From positions 17,299,290 to 17,363,289 of the forward strand of contig CM040746.1 of assembly GCA_022829145.1 (NCBI GenBank): a stretch of DNA of 64,000 bases, in the 5' to 3' direction. The position numbers and the translations under genes are program-made. This document shows, piece after piece, positions 34,990 to 46,290 of the stretch (the stretch's first letter is position 1; every line of letters starts with the position of its first letter). The notes under the pieces were generated by a model that did not search any database, was not told the DNA's origin, and saw only the letters and a program-made list of their open reading frames with translations. The DNA comes from Albula goreensis (taxonomy: Eukaryota > Chordata > Actinopteri > Albuliformes > Albulidae).

Positions 34990-36989
34990 GAATGTGAAAG
35001 TAGAGTGCCCCCTACCTCCCTAGCCCCTCTGTTTAGGGGAATGGTAAGCCTGAAATTTCTGAAAGAGCTATGGTTATGTCTCAGGGAAGCCAGCCTATCC
35101 TCAGGCAGAACATTCTATCAAATTCCCTTACCCCCCACCTGGCACCGCGATGGGGAAAGGGAGTAAATATTAAAGCTACTTGGTCACAGTACTCATATCA
35201 CAGAGGCATTGATTTTAACTTGGTGCAGCTGTGTGTTACAAATTTATGGGTAGGACAGGCCTTTCACCGGCTGAAAATGAACCCTCATTTAAAGTACAAG
35301 GCAGAAAAAACATCACAGGGTCTCAAAGTGGAAGAGCATATCTGAAGCAGAACAACGGGCAAAAGGCTCAGATTACATACAAACCAGTCAATTAACATTG
35401 TGATCATTTCACATTTGGAATTTATGAAGAGTCGCGTGGGAGCTGATAGAGGAGAGGGGTGAGCTGTCACCATGTGTTAATGATACCTGTGTTTAGACTG
35501 TCACTCGCTTTCCTCTCTTAATGAGCTTCAGATGGGCTCTGCCAGACGAGCACTAAAACGAAGCTGACAGAAATCCCATCAACTGGTCTCAAACAGTCAG
35601 CTCCATAATTTATGTCCTTACATGTATTGGTTAAACAAAACACACGGGGAGATGTGTGTGCGTGTGTGTCTCTGTGTGTCTGTGCATGCATGCACTTGCA
35701 TGCATATGTGGGAGTGTGAATGCTAACATTTATGCTTGTGTGAACATTTATGGGTGTGGATATAGATGTAAATGCACAGTTTATATTTATTTAAATGTTG
35801 ACATGCATTTTAAACATGTTTTGCCTCTTCTTCCATACTTTTGTACACATGTATTTGTATATACAGTATATATGAGTGTGTGTGTGTGTGTGTATGGATA
35901 TACATGTGGATATAGTAGTTTGTGTATGGAGATGTGGATATAGTAAGTCTGTGAGTCACAGTGAACTTTAATCATGTGCATTCTGTCCAAGGAGTTCTAT
36001 TTTAATTAATCTGTCTCTGAGTTCAGTTACATTCCTAAGCAGCAGAAAACACAGCTGGCACCTCTGGGAGCAATTAGAACAAACAGAGGAAAGGTTAAAA
36101 TGATTTCTCAGATCCTAATCCAGCTCCCCCACCCCCAGCAGTGCATGAATGGCAACACTACCGAGGTGAGAGTGTTGTGTAGCACTGTGCCCAAGAGAGC
36201 CTTGGGTCAAGACAGTCATCCTCACCTCACTGAGATCATTCGAAGACCTTTTGGGGTCATACCTTTGGGGTTGGGGCTTCAGCCCTAAATTAATAACAAT
36301 ACTTTTAACAGTCTTGCATGGCATTCTTTGAAATTATGTTGCACTATTGCTTAGCAAGTGATTGACTTTGAATATCCGCATAAATTTGCTATTCAGATTA
36401 AAACATCTCTTGTAATCTTTTATTAGTTATATCATAATTACATTGTGTATGGAGTAAACTGCTTATTTATAGTATTTAAATATGCTGATGAATACAGAGG
36501 AAGGTAGGGAATTAATGTCTACTATTGCAATGTTTTGTTACACTTAACAGAGAGGGAAACTAATACACTATTCTGACCTGATGTTACAGGCATTCATTAA
36601 AAGTATGAAGGATGTATTTTGGAAAGTAAATATACCTTTCTTTGAAATATATCTATTTAGTCAGACTTGTCACTGAGCTGAGGCAAGCACATTAAGTAAG
36701 CACCGGCAATATCACAATATATTTTAAAATAAACAGTAGTCCCATTACAAAGTGAATATGTCTCTCCAGGTAAATATACAACACCGATACTTAACTAGAT
36801 ATAATTACAATCAATGAATTTTATCTATATAGATGTAAGTTACCATATGAGAGGTACAAAGTACATTTTCTGCCTTTTTTGACTAACACAGAAATCTTTT
36901 TTTAATACAACCATACAATACCCCTTACCCCAATATGAGCCTCCCTGATGCAGATACATGAACTAATTACAAGTTATTCATCACTTTTA
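34990..36989. other. Non-coding sequence with short TG arrays
   Basis: Short or interrupted TG arrays lie at 35652-35684 and 35875-35893, with ATGTGGATATAGTA repeated near 35904 and 35930. The rest is unique, AT-rich after 36330. No gene is supported. Confidence 0.6.
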
Positions 36990-37450
36990 TAATGAATAAC
37001 TAAAGCATTTGGGTCTCCAATATATTTGGTAGCCAGCTGGGCTACATAAATTAAAACAGTATCCTTTTATATATTCACTCTTTATTAACAAGATTAAATC
37101 ATTTATTAGAGGTCCGGTAACATGACGGTCTAATTTCCTCGGACAGGTAACTGCGATTTCTGCAGTGAGCCCTAGCTTTGTCCCCGGGCACAGTAAGCCA
37201 GGAGCTTGGAGGGACTCTTTCATCATCCATTATGGAGAAGAACCTGTGTATAATTGATCCCCCAGCAAGGGGAGGTGAGCGGAGCAAACATCTGCAACGT
37301 GTTCCTTGCAGAACACTGGCAGGGCTCCAGGCCTGAGCACACAGAGCCCCTGGGCAAGAGAGAGAGCCTTCTAAATGCACCTTGCTCCAGATACAAAACC
37401 CACATGGTGGCGTCTCGGCTTTTAGGCTTTCTCCTTCAATGATTGGCCGT
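36990..37450. promoter_or_regulatory. Possible conserved non-coding block
   Basis: Unique GC-balanced block between AT-rich flanks. It includes CGGACAGGTAACTGCG (near 37139, donor-like) and GTTCCTTGCAG (near 37300, acceptor-like), but the sequence after the acceptor-like site has no convincing coding signal. Treated as a possible regulatory element. Confidence 0.25.
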
Positions 37451-38739
37451 TCAGCCTGTTTGTTTACTGAAGGGGTGGATAACTTGCAGGCTCCCCACTT
37501 GCTCTCAGAAACCCTATCTTGTTAACACGTGCCAAACTAAAGCCCTCCTGCAGCAGAACACTTTTCTCTGGCCTGCTGGACACCTTTACCGTCTCATCCA
37601 AGTCATGCTATACCTGGCTGCAATCCAGTCCTCCTGCATTCCATTTCATGTCTTAGTCATAGACCTGCCTGGATTCCTGCTGCCGATCAATTATTTTGCT
37701 CTGTGTTTGCTCGAATGTTTACACGTTTCAGTACATGCACAAAGTGTAAAAAACGGTACAGAGGACATGTTGATCATGGTTGCCAGATATAGAGCAGCTT
37801 AAGTCACAATGCTTCTCTGTTGTGTTGCACATTTTGTTGTTTCATTTTACATTATTTATTTGCTATGCATATATTCTTAATGTTCTTATCCAAAGTGACC
37901 TACATTGTTTGCATTGTAAGCACTACTGGATTTTCTTTGAAAGTATTTCAGTGAAACACCCTCAGTACTGAAGGTGAAGGGTATAAATGTTTATAGGTGC
38001 CAAACCCCTGAGGTCTTTCTCCTCACATCCCAATGTCTGACTCCCAATGGGATATTTCCTTCTTCTGGGACAGGCTGCCAATAGTCCTATCTTTGTGTCC
38101 AGTTATAAAGATTTTATTATTGTAATATAGCTAGATGGATTATTACATTCATGTGAACAATTTCCTTGAATTTTATACAAGCATAACTCATCAGGTGACT
38201 TTAATGTCTTTTCTGACCGCAGTAAGGTCATGCAATGGGAGGCAGCACATGGAATGATAAGTGTGATTTATATAAGGCATTCTTTCATGCCTCAAACTCT
38301 AAAATTCTGACCACTGCTGTGGACCTTACTTCTGGGAACCTGTTAAAAAGTTCTCTGTCACACAGCAAAACTACAGGGAGAAAATGTTACCATTCTCCTG
38401 TGATGACTCTATGTTGAGGTGTTAAATGCTTATTTTAATGGTGGTTTCCCTCCAGAGACTGCAAAGGCAAACAGAGAGGCTGTAAGATCAGTGCAGCATA
38501 AACGCATCACAGCCATTCTCTGTCCATCAAACTACAGTCTCCATAATCTGGCTGCGTGGATAGAATTCCTAATTGATGCGACGGAATGCTGGTGGAGATC
38601 TGGTTCCTTTGAAGTGGCATTTCTGATGCTCCCCGTCTGCTGGGTATCTCTTTCATGGTCACTTGTGGTAAAAACAGGAGAGAAACACTTTCTTGACATC
38701 CAAGGGTATGATATTAATATTGTTTCAGTTTGTGGAAAC
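37451..38739. other. Non-coding unique sequence
   Basis: Unique sequence. The 119-codon (plus, 37443-37802) and 107-codon (plus, 38419-38742) frames have no recognisable domain, codon signature or splice context. Confidence 0.55.
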
Positions 38740-39200
38740 TGAGCATTGACCCTTGCTCCAGAGACATCTGGAAGTTGGTTTTTAAAGCAATCGCGTTAGC
38801 AGAATCTGAAGACGTATACTGCTCGGCCTTTTATCATGTAAAATAATAGCCTTTTAGTCCTTTTTAAGAGGCATTGTTTCAGTTTGTGACAGGGGAAATG
38901 GCTTAAAAAGCTGTCATTTCTGAAACATGACAGCTTTGCCAAAAATAATGTGTGCTTGATAAGACAATATCAAGGTTCCAGCAGTGTTGTGTGACTACTT
39001 AGACAGCAGTTTGACGGGAAACGAGATGCAGAGTCAAGGTTCGTGCATCTCGTTTCATTTCTCAGCGAGTGCAGAATTACAGATTTACACTCCTTATTCT
39101 TAACTCCTGTCATTCCTCATTAATCACACAGCTTTCTGAGTATGACTTTTAGCACTAGTTGATCAGGAGAGGACAGAGAAAGATTATGTCAGACAGCTTT
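38740..39200. promoter_or_regulatory. Possible conserved non-coding element with two hairpins
   Basis: Unique, repeat-free block. AAAGCTGTCAT (38907-38917) pairs exactly with 38927-38937 across nine bases, and GAAACGAGATGCA (39018-39030) pairs exactly with 39044-39056 across thirteen. Two perfect hairpins within 150 bases are unusual for random sequence. Function is inference. Confidence 0.35.
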
Positions 39201-42060
39201 GGAAGTGGGGATGGAAAGTAATGACTTTGTTGTTTTTTTTCTGTCAAGGTGACTGGTCAGGTTGACAGTACAGGGGGTGATGAATTGACCAGGCTGTTCT
39301 TCCATCATTTTAGATCAGTTTACTTGGATCTCTTTCAACCCAGCCATTAGCTAGTCTTCCATGCCATAACATGACTACACACATAGCAATGACAAACACA
39401 AACAAATCTATGGCAAATTAGTCATCAATTAATAAGTGAAAGGACTGATGAAACACATGAAAGAAGATTCAAAACTACAATTTTAGAACAATTCACATAT
39501 ACTGAGACATGACTACAGCCAAAAGTGCAAGTGCATAGTGCATGACAATAATACATTTATCATTAATTTTTCTTAAAAATACGTATTTATTAGCATGATG
39601 CCACCATGTAATCAGTTGCTAACAAATTTGGAATGGAAATACAAAATCAACATATGCATTGTTTCATTTTCCATTCTATATCTCTGCAATTTCTCTGACA
39701 AATCACCACAGAGGTTTAAGAATTCTTTGAGGAGTAGTTATGCCACAATAGAAAAAGTGTCCTTTTAACTTACTGTATGGAGTGTGACTGGAGTATACTT
39801 AATGCCTCAATTAATCTGTGTGGTAGGCTATGAGCAAACAACCACATAATGTATTTCTCTACTGTAATTACAAAAGTGTGGTGAAAGACAGCAATGATTT
39901 ATGCCCTTTTTTTGATTGACACATTTTAATTTTGTTCTCCTCAAATGATTGTTAATAGCTGTCTACAGCCATTTATTATGATGTTTAAAGAACATCATGT
40001 ATTTGGGGCATCAGAGATTCTTACTGCCTTCGCACTGTATGTTAACTTAATTTAGACATTCAAACTAAAGGGGGCTTTTTCTCTCTTGGTTTTTCACACA
40101 AATGGATGGAATGATGGATATACCACGAGGCTTTCAGACAATTTTAGTTTCCAAAAACAAAGTTTTGTCAGAGCCCCATATCGACCAGAACATTGATTGC
40201 ATTTGAAATATGGTCTAAATTGCAATGTTCCATTGATAATTTCTCACATCTAACCCTTTCATTAATCATGTAAACCGTTCCTGTTGAAAAGCAATTTATC
40301 CTGATCCCAACGAAGTACACCACCTGTCTTACAACATTCAACTTCTTCAGAAGGTATTATGGAGAAGAGTGCTGTCAGTTTTGGCAATTCCAGAAAAAGC
40401 AGAGCGACATAGAGGTAGAGGAAGTGTAAGGGGTACAGATAAATGGAGGGGAGACAGACAGGAAGGGCAATTTAAACAGTTGAAAGACATTTTCTTTTGG
40501 TAATGACAAGGACTGAAGGCGGATGAAGGATTAAGTAAAGTATGAACTGTGTGCACCTGTGGTGGCTCAGATAGAATGACCCTCCTGACCCTTTTTAAAC
40601 TGCTTCTGTATTTTGTTTCCACACCCTGACCTCTGTGTTGGGTCTTGTGGAAGAAAAGCCACCAGAGGTGGGGGCTGAGTGCTCATTCTTTGCTGAAATT
40701 CAATGACCTGCGCAGTGAATGAAATCCACTGGCCTACGCCTTGAAATGGTTATCACAAAGTCTCCCTCCTGTTGTGTGGGCCTTCCAGCCCATAATATAG
40801 TCTATGTTGAGTGGCGCATTCAGAGCTGTTTACTCCACAAATATTGATATGCAATCACCAGTCCCCAGCAGAAAAAAGAAGGCCTTCAATTTCACTGACT
40901 GTTTCCAAAACTGCATAACCTCCATCATTTTTGAACAGAAATCAATTCCAGAGGTATTGTTCTTTTATATGGATGAAATATCTTATTTCAGAGTTAGTTT
41001 TTCAAAGATTTATTTTATTTATTTATTTCTTTACATCTGGCTGGAGGGAAGGTCTTTTATGTGAAATGAGTTTCGGATTGTAGTCTGAGGGAGGATTTGA
41101 TGAACTGAGCTGAACTGAGAAAAGGCAAACACTGTAGCACTGCCTCCTAGGAGGGTGTGTCCTCTATACCATGGAAACATCCCATAATCCCTTAAATAAC
41201 TGGTTTATACAGTATACATAGATACACACAACTGATAGCCACTGACAGGCTGATCTTCACTCTGATATTCTGATGTGCACACTGTGCACTTCGTCTCTTT
41301 TGTTGTTCTCCATTTTGATATTTCTGATTGAGATATAATCTCCCTCCCCCAAAGGCTCTTGCCCTTGTAACGTGTTCTGAAAAGTGCTAAGAGCCACCAG
41401 GAATGAGAAGTGGCAGCTTTTCGAGTGAAAGCCGGAAATAATGACTTGTTTTCTGTTCAGTCGGCCCTGAGCTTCCAAGATGGGGCTCGCATTGAGGAGG
41501 AAGCAGGACTGTGCTGCTGCATGACTGTCATGGCCCTGCAGGGGAGACTAACGAGAGAGGTGTTACCAAGGATCACTCCCAGCCTCTGATGACACTCACA
41601 TCGTTTACCCACAATGCACTGCAAGAGTGTGGAAGAAACATCAATTCTGTGAAGTGACGGGTGTCTTTTGATTTGATTTTGATTGAATGCAAAAAACAAA
41701 TAAAAAAACTAAAATCTTATAGTAATAAACAACATACCCCCACAACAATGGCAGCACAAACTCAGGTTGCTACATGTGTATTCTTTGAAAGAGCATTAGA
41801 CAAGTGGATGACATAGAGCCAGCAATTATTTCACAAGCAGAGAGGATTCATAACTCAATAAGAACACAGCGTCAAATGATTTATACCCCTGTTCACAAGG
41901 CTCTGTGCATAAATCACTGGCCTCACCTATCGCTTTCATTTATTTATGTGCAGTGTTATTTATACGCTGTTGTACCGGATAATCAATATTCTTAATTTTA
42001 ATTGCATTTTACTGCTTGCCACTCTGTGTCGAACAACATGCGTTTTTGTTGAAAATGTTA
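39201..42060. other. Non-coding unique sequence
   Basis: Unique sequence. 40345-40460 is purine-biased on the plus strand; CCTCCTAGGAGG near 41142 is a 12-bp perfect palindrome. No gene is supported. Confidence 0.6.
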
Positions 42061-42380
42061 ATTAAAGCTGTGGTAGAGTGACTCCCATACCAGGCGGGTT
42101 TAGTTCACGAGTGGCTGGGAAGTGAGGCAGGATAGAGGAGAGAGGATGCCTGTCTGCTTGGATGATGGAGCGTCTCAGTCTCTTGATTAAGCTGCCTGTC
42201 ACAGAGCTTCATGTCTAAGTTAGATTACGCAGACACACGGTCAACAGCCATTACCATAAAAAGCTGTTTGGTATCATGATGCCAGCAGCATTTCAGACTC
42301 CCCAGCATGCAAATTGTCTTTAATTACCTAATTTAATTACACAAAGCAGGAAATGATTCAGAATTTTTGGCATCGTCCCC
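42061..42380. promoter_or_regulatory. Possible regulatory element: octamer plus TAATTA words
   Basis: A POU octamer, ATGCAAAT (42307-42314), is followed six bases later by TAATTACCTAATTTAATTAC (42321-42340). The block is unique and GC-balanced to its left. Octamer next to homeodomain words is a common enhancer arrangement; conservation is untested. Confidence 0.35.
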
Positions 42381-43620
42381 CAGGCACACGCATGTGCTTT
42401 TTCTTATTCAGTGGAGACTGGAGATTAGACTGTTCGTCAGTGTGCACAGTTCAGAGTGGCTGGTCATGAGCAGGGCCCAGCATACAAGGGTCATTAGTTG
42501 TCAATGTTGTAGAACTGTCTTTTCTAAAAATGTTCTGAACTTGAAGCATGGTTGAGGTTTTTTATTTCCCTAACCGATCAAACTGTACCTCTGCAGTCTT
42601 TCTTGCCCGGTGTGGGGCCCTTGTCTCGCCTGATAATGATCTAAAGTTTCATGCAACTAACAGGCCCAAGAAGAGCTCCCCTGCTTTGAAGTGCAGACAA
42701 ATATGAGGTTGGGCAGGCAGGAGGATTAGCTGATTCTGTGGGTAGCCATGTTTGTTGAAGGCATGGGTACGCTCCTGATGTTTGCTCAAGGAAGATTATT
42801 CCAGTCGACAGGCCGGCTGTTTGTGTGCCTTTGGGATTGGGAAGGAGCTTCTAATCCCAGAGCTCAGAGAATTAACACGGAAATGAACAACGGTGTTGCT
42901 TCAATCCCAAACCTTACACCCACAATGCACAAAGGGGTGGAGACCTAGAGCAATCAACGTGGCAGGAATCTGCCACTGTCACCTGTCCTATTCCTGCTTA
43001 ATCAGCACGCTAAGTCATGCTCCACATTTTTGTGTTTTCAACCCTAAATTTGAATTCCAGGTTGTAACTGTAGACTTAGCCTAGTACAGCAGCACCCTGC
43101 AACATTAGTTTACATCAGTTTGTCCATGCCTGCATGTCTCTGGTTGGTTCTTTGCGCAGTACAATTTAACAGTAGAGCTGCATCGGCTGTATTATGCAGG
43201 AGGAGCACTAGGAAAATTCAGGGGCCTGATTGACTGATGGAATGACTGTTGATCAGTTAGTCAGGAGTTGTCATGCCGACTGGAATCCCCTAGCCACTTA
43301 AACATCTCTTCAAAGTATTCCTGCCACATCTCGCTCTGGCACTGTGACAGGCACACCATTCCACCAAGCAGAAATGCCAAAGTCAGGGGTACCATATGAA
43401 AGCTCAACTCATTTCAGTTGTTGGGGTGCTCACAATATGGGCAGAGGCTGCTGTAGTCAATGTGAGACTGTCCAGCATTCAGACTCCAATTTAATATCTC
43501 ACATAACAGCACGACAGCAAAATTATTGCAGAACAATCCTAGGGAATATTACTACCAAATGACAAGGGTGTGATTTAGAGCTAATTCACCGCTCTACTTA
43601 GCTGACGGCACTCCAAAATA
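42381..43620. other. Non-coding unique sequence
   Basis: Unique sequence of balanced composition; no gene or named repeat seen. Confidence 0.6.
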
Positions 43621-43651
43621 AAATTAAATAAATAAATAAATAAATAAATAC
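43621..43651. repeat. (AAAT)n microsatellite
   Basis: About six to seven AAAT units. Confidence 0.95.
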
Positions 43652-44825
43652 ATAAAACCCGTTAATTTGCTCATCTGTCTACCGAAGCATTTTGTGGGTG
43701 TGCAATATGCCTAGATTTATCACTTTCTCTCTGGTTTTAAATGTGTTTTTAACCAGTAGATCATTGTTTCTATACTCTTGGGGGTATCCGGGCAGTCCGA
43801 ATGAGACATTACTCTGCCTGTGGAATCGATCCTCACAGCTTCATTTACAGTGGTATGGATTTTTTTTGGGGAATGTGCATATTGGTGGTGTGCAGAACCG
43901 TACTGGGCCATATACATGAGTCCCCAACCAGTCATCTCATTCTGGTCAAGAGGGGGGCAGCAGTGACCATATGAGAAATTAAATGTGTGTCCATCAGCGT
44001 TTTCATCAATTTGACGCGTTGTGGTGAACCCCCCCCTCTTTCGCTCCTCCTGCTACCTTCTTCATTGTGTGGGCCATATCGACTATACATGCCCTGTCAA
44101 GTCTCTGGCCCCTGCCATTTTGACTGCATGGCCACCTCTATCCTCCCGCCTCCACCTCTCCACCAGATTCTGCTCCAAACTTACCTCTTTAGACAGGAAC
44201 AGGATTTACCGTACCTTCAGCCATGTTAATCTGAGGGTGAAACTGATTCATTATTTTATGCATCTTTTGCTGGATTGAGTCTAAAAGAATGCCGTAGTGT
44301 TATTTTTCTGCTATTTTTGTAGTTCCACCCACTGCCATTTCTAGTTCATTACCATCCATTTGGAACATTTATGTGTCCCTTGAATGTGTTTCCTTCCTTG
44401 TCCCTGTAAAAGAAAACATACAGTGATTTATATTCATTTATATTCATGTTAATTTATATTATTTGATTAAAAATAACTTAATACCTTATCAATGCAATCA
44501 AATGTTTAATCATTCTGGGTATTGCTGTGATATAATTTTGATATAATAAAATTAACATAAAATAATGATACATGTAACGTGTAGCCTTGCCTGAAGAATT
44601 AGCATATGATTATTATCTGATTAGATAATATACAATTATTCTAAATATTATACAGTTTTTTCATAATTTATGGTTGTTACAGTAATTATTTGTTTTGGAC
44701 AAATGTCTGTGTAGAGCATTGCTTTTTGCATATATAATTGTGCAAATGTTTTATTTAATTTTCAGATATATGTGTAGTGATAATTATGATGAAGTATTTA
44801 CATTTTGTGGTTTAACAGTAATATC
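43652..44825. other. Non-coding sequence, possible old repeat
   Basis: 43990-44270 (CCTCCACCTCTCCACCAG, CTTACCTCTTTAGACAGGAAC) has the texture of a retroelement 3' region, but neither family nor frame could be supported. The rest is AT-rich with ATTTATATTC repeated near 44430. Confidence 0.5.
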
Positions 44826-44880
44826 CTACAAACCAGCAACTTTCTGGTTGCTATCCTGCTCCAGTACTCTGAAGCCCTAC
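44826..44880 (-). mobile_element. Possible tRNA-derived SINE fragment
   Basis: On the minus strand the sequence reads AGCAACCAGAAAGTTGCTGG followed by TTTGTAGGAT, resembling the T-arm and B-box end of tRNA-derived SINEs (usual core GGTTGCTGGTTCGAATCC). The fragment is short and diverged, and no A box or tail was found. Confidence 0.4.
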
Positions 44881-46060
44881 TGTATGTTTTATTCAGAATA
44901 TCATTTTGAAGTAATTGAAAACTTAAATGGCATACATTTTTTAAACTAAAAAATGATTCACTGAATTGCAGGCTGGACAGGATTAATGTTTTTTTTTTCC
45001 TTTTTGTTCCAGCTTCAGTGCTGATCATTTGTCTTTTCTTTTTCCATCATTTCTCTGCGTTTATTTATATTCTATCACACATGTACGTGTCACTGGCTGG
45101 TGATAATTTTGAGAGAAAGAGCCTGAGGACCAAACTTCCGGACACCACTGATTGGAAAAAAGGAGTTTTATTAGAAACAGTAGGCTTTTTGTTAAATTAA
45201 TACTAAAGCAACGGTCAATTAACTTTGCTCGCAGGAGGGTTCAATCGTCAGGCAAAATAAAAAACAAAGCATTTTATTACATTTTCAATTGCAATATTGC
45301 TTCCATTTTATGTAATTGCTGTTCACCCAGATAGAACCTCATTATGTATTTCTAAGATTTTCAGAGTGCGCATCATGAAAAGGACTATTTTACTAATTCC
45401 TACAATATTTGTTAAGTTCAGAAAAAGTGTCAAACTGTTTACATATGTGAAGATTAAAAGTAAATACACAAAGGTAAGAGGATAATGGGGGTTTGGAATG
45501 AGATGTTTGAGTGAAAGTGAGCCTTCCCCAGTTAAGATCATTACCACTAGCAATCAAGCCAAGCTGGTATCAGCACGGAGGTATTTATCTGAACAAGAAT
45601 GTTTTATGGTCATCAAATACTTCATGTAGTCCTTTCTTTCTTTTTTTTTTTTTTTTTTGCACATGTGTATGTTCGATTGCAGAGGTGTAGAATTTCTAGT
45701 AATGTTTATTATTAGTTGCAAAGGCAACTAATATAATAAAGGAATTCCATTTTTAAATACGAGTTGGAAATAAATAACAGTTGGAAATAAAGTTAAAAAA
45801 ATGTCAATATTTAATGTTAATCAGGCCAATTATTTATTTTGTGAATAGTTTATTCTAATCTCATATTCTATTAGAAACGAATTGACAAGAGCAACAAATT
45901 GGGGAAGAAGAAGCAGTTTCCTGGCTTTTCTGATTGCAGTTTAAATACAACATGCCTCTGTTCAAACAGTATCAAAGTAGATATGGCAAGATCTTAAATC
46001 TTTTGATTGCATATCTACTTTATGTTTAACTAATCTGCAACTTGACTCGATTAGTTTAAT
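44881..46060. other. Non-coding AT-rich sequence
   Basis: AT-rich unique sequence with an 18-base T run (45641-45658) and a GTTGGAAATAAA direct repeat near 45763 and 45780. No gene is supported. Confidence 0.6.
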
Positions 46061-46290
46061 AACATTCGCAATGTATTCAGAAGAGGTTATGTAAATCCGT
46101 GGAACCTTGTGCAGCGAAATGAGTTATAGCTTCATCAGCATTCAGGATCTCCGTCAGAATATTGTGGTCTAAGATTGGTGTCGGGTGAATTATATATCTA
46201 GATGAGTGAATTATATATTGCGCCTGGAATTTAATTCTGCCCCTCATCAGATGATGAATCAAAGGTTGAATCTCAGAGACTGTGTTTCAT
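46061..46290. promoter_or_regulatory. Possible conserved non-coding element
   Basis: Higher-complexity block within AT-rich DNA. GTGAATTATATAT occurs twice (near 46185 and 46206), and CATCAGATGATG (near 46246) is close to palindromic and contains an E-box-like CAGATG. Inference only. Confidence 0.3.

Noticed and set aside
43990..44270. LINE 3' end
   Set aside because: CT-rich texture is suggestive but no reverse transcriptase frame, tail repeat or family motif could be shown.
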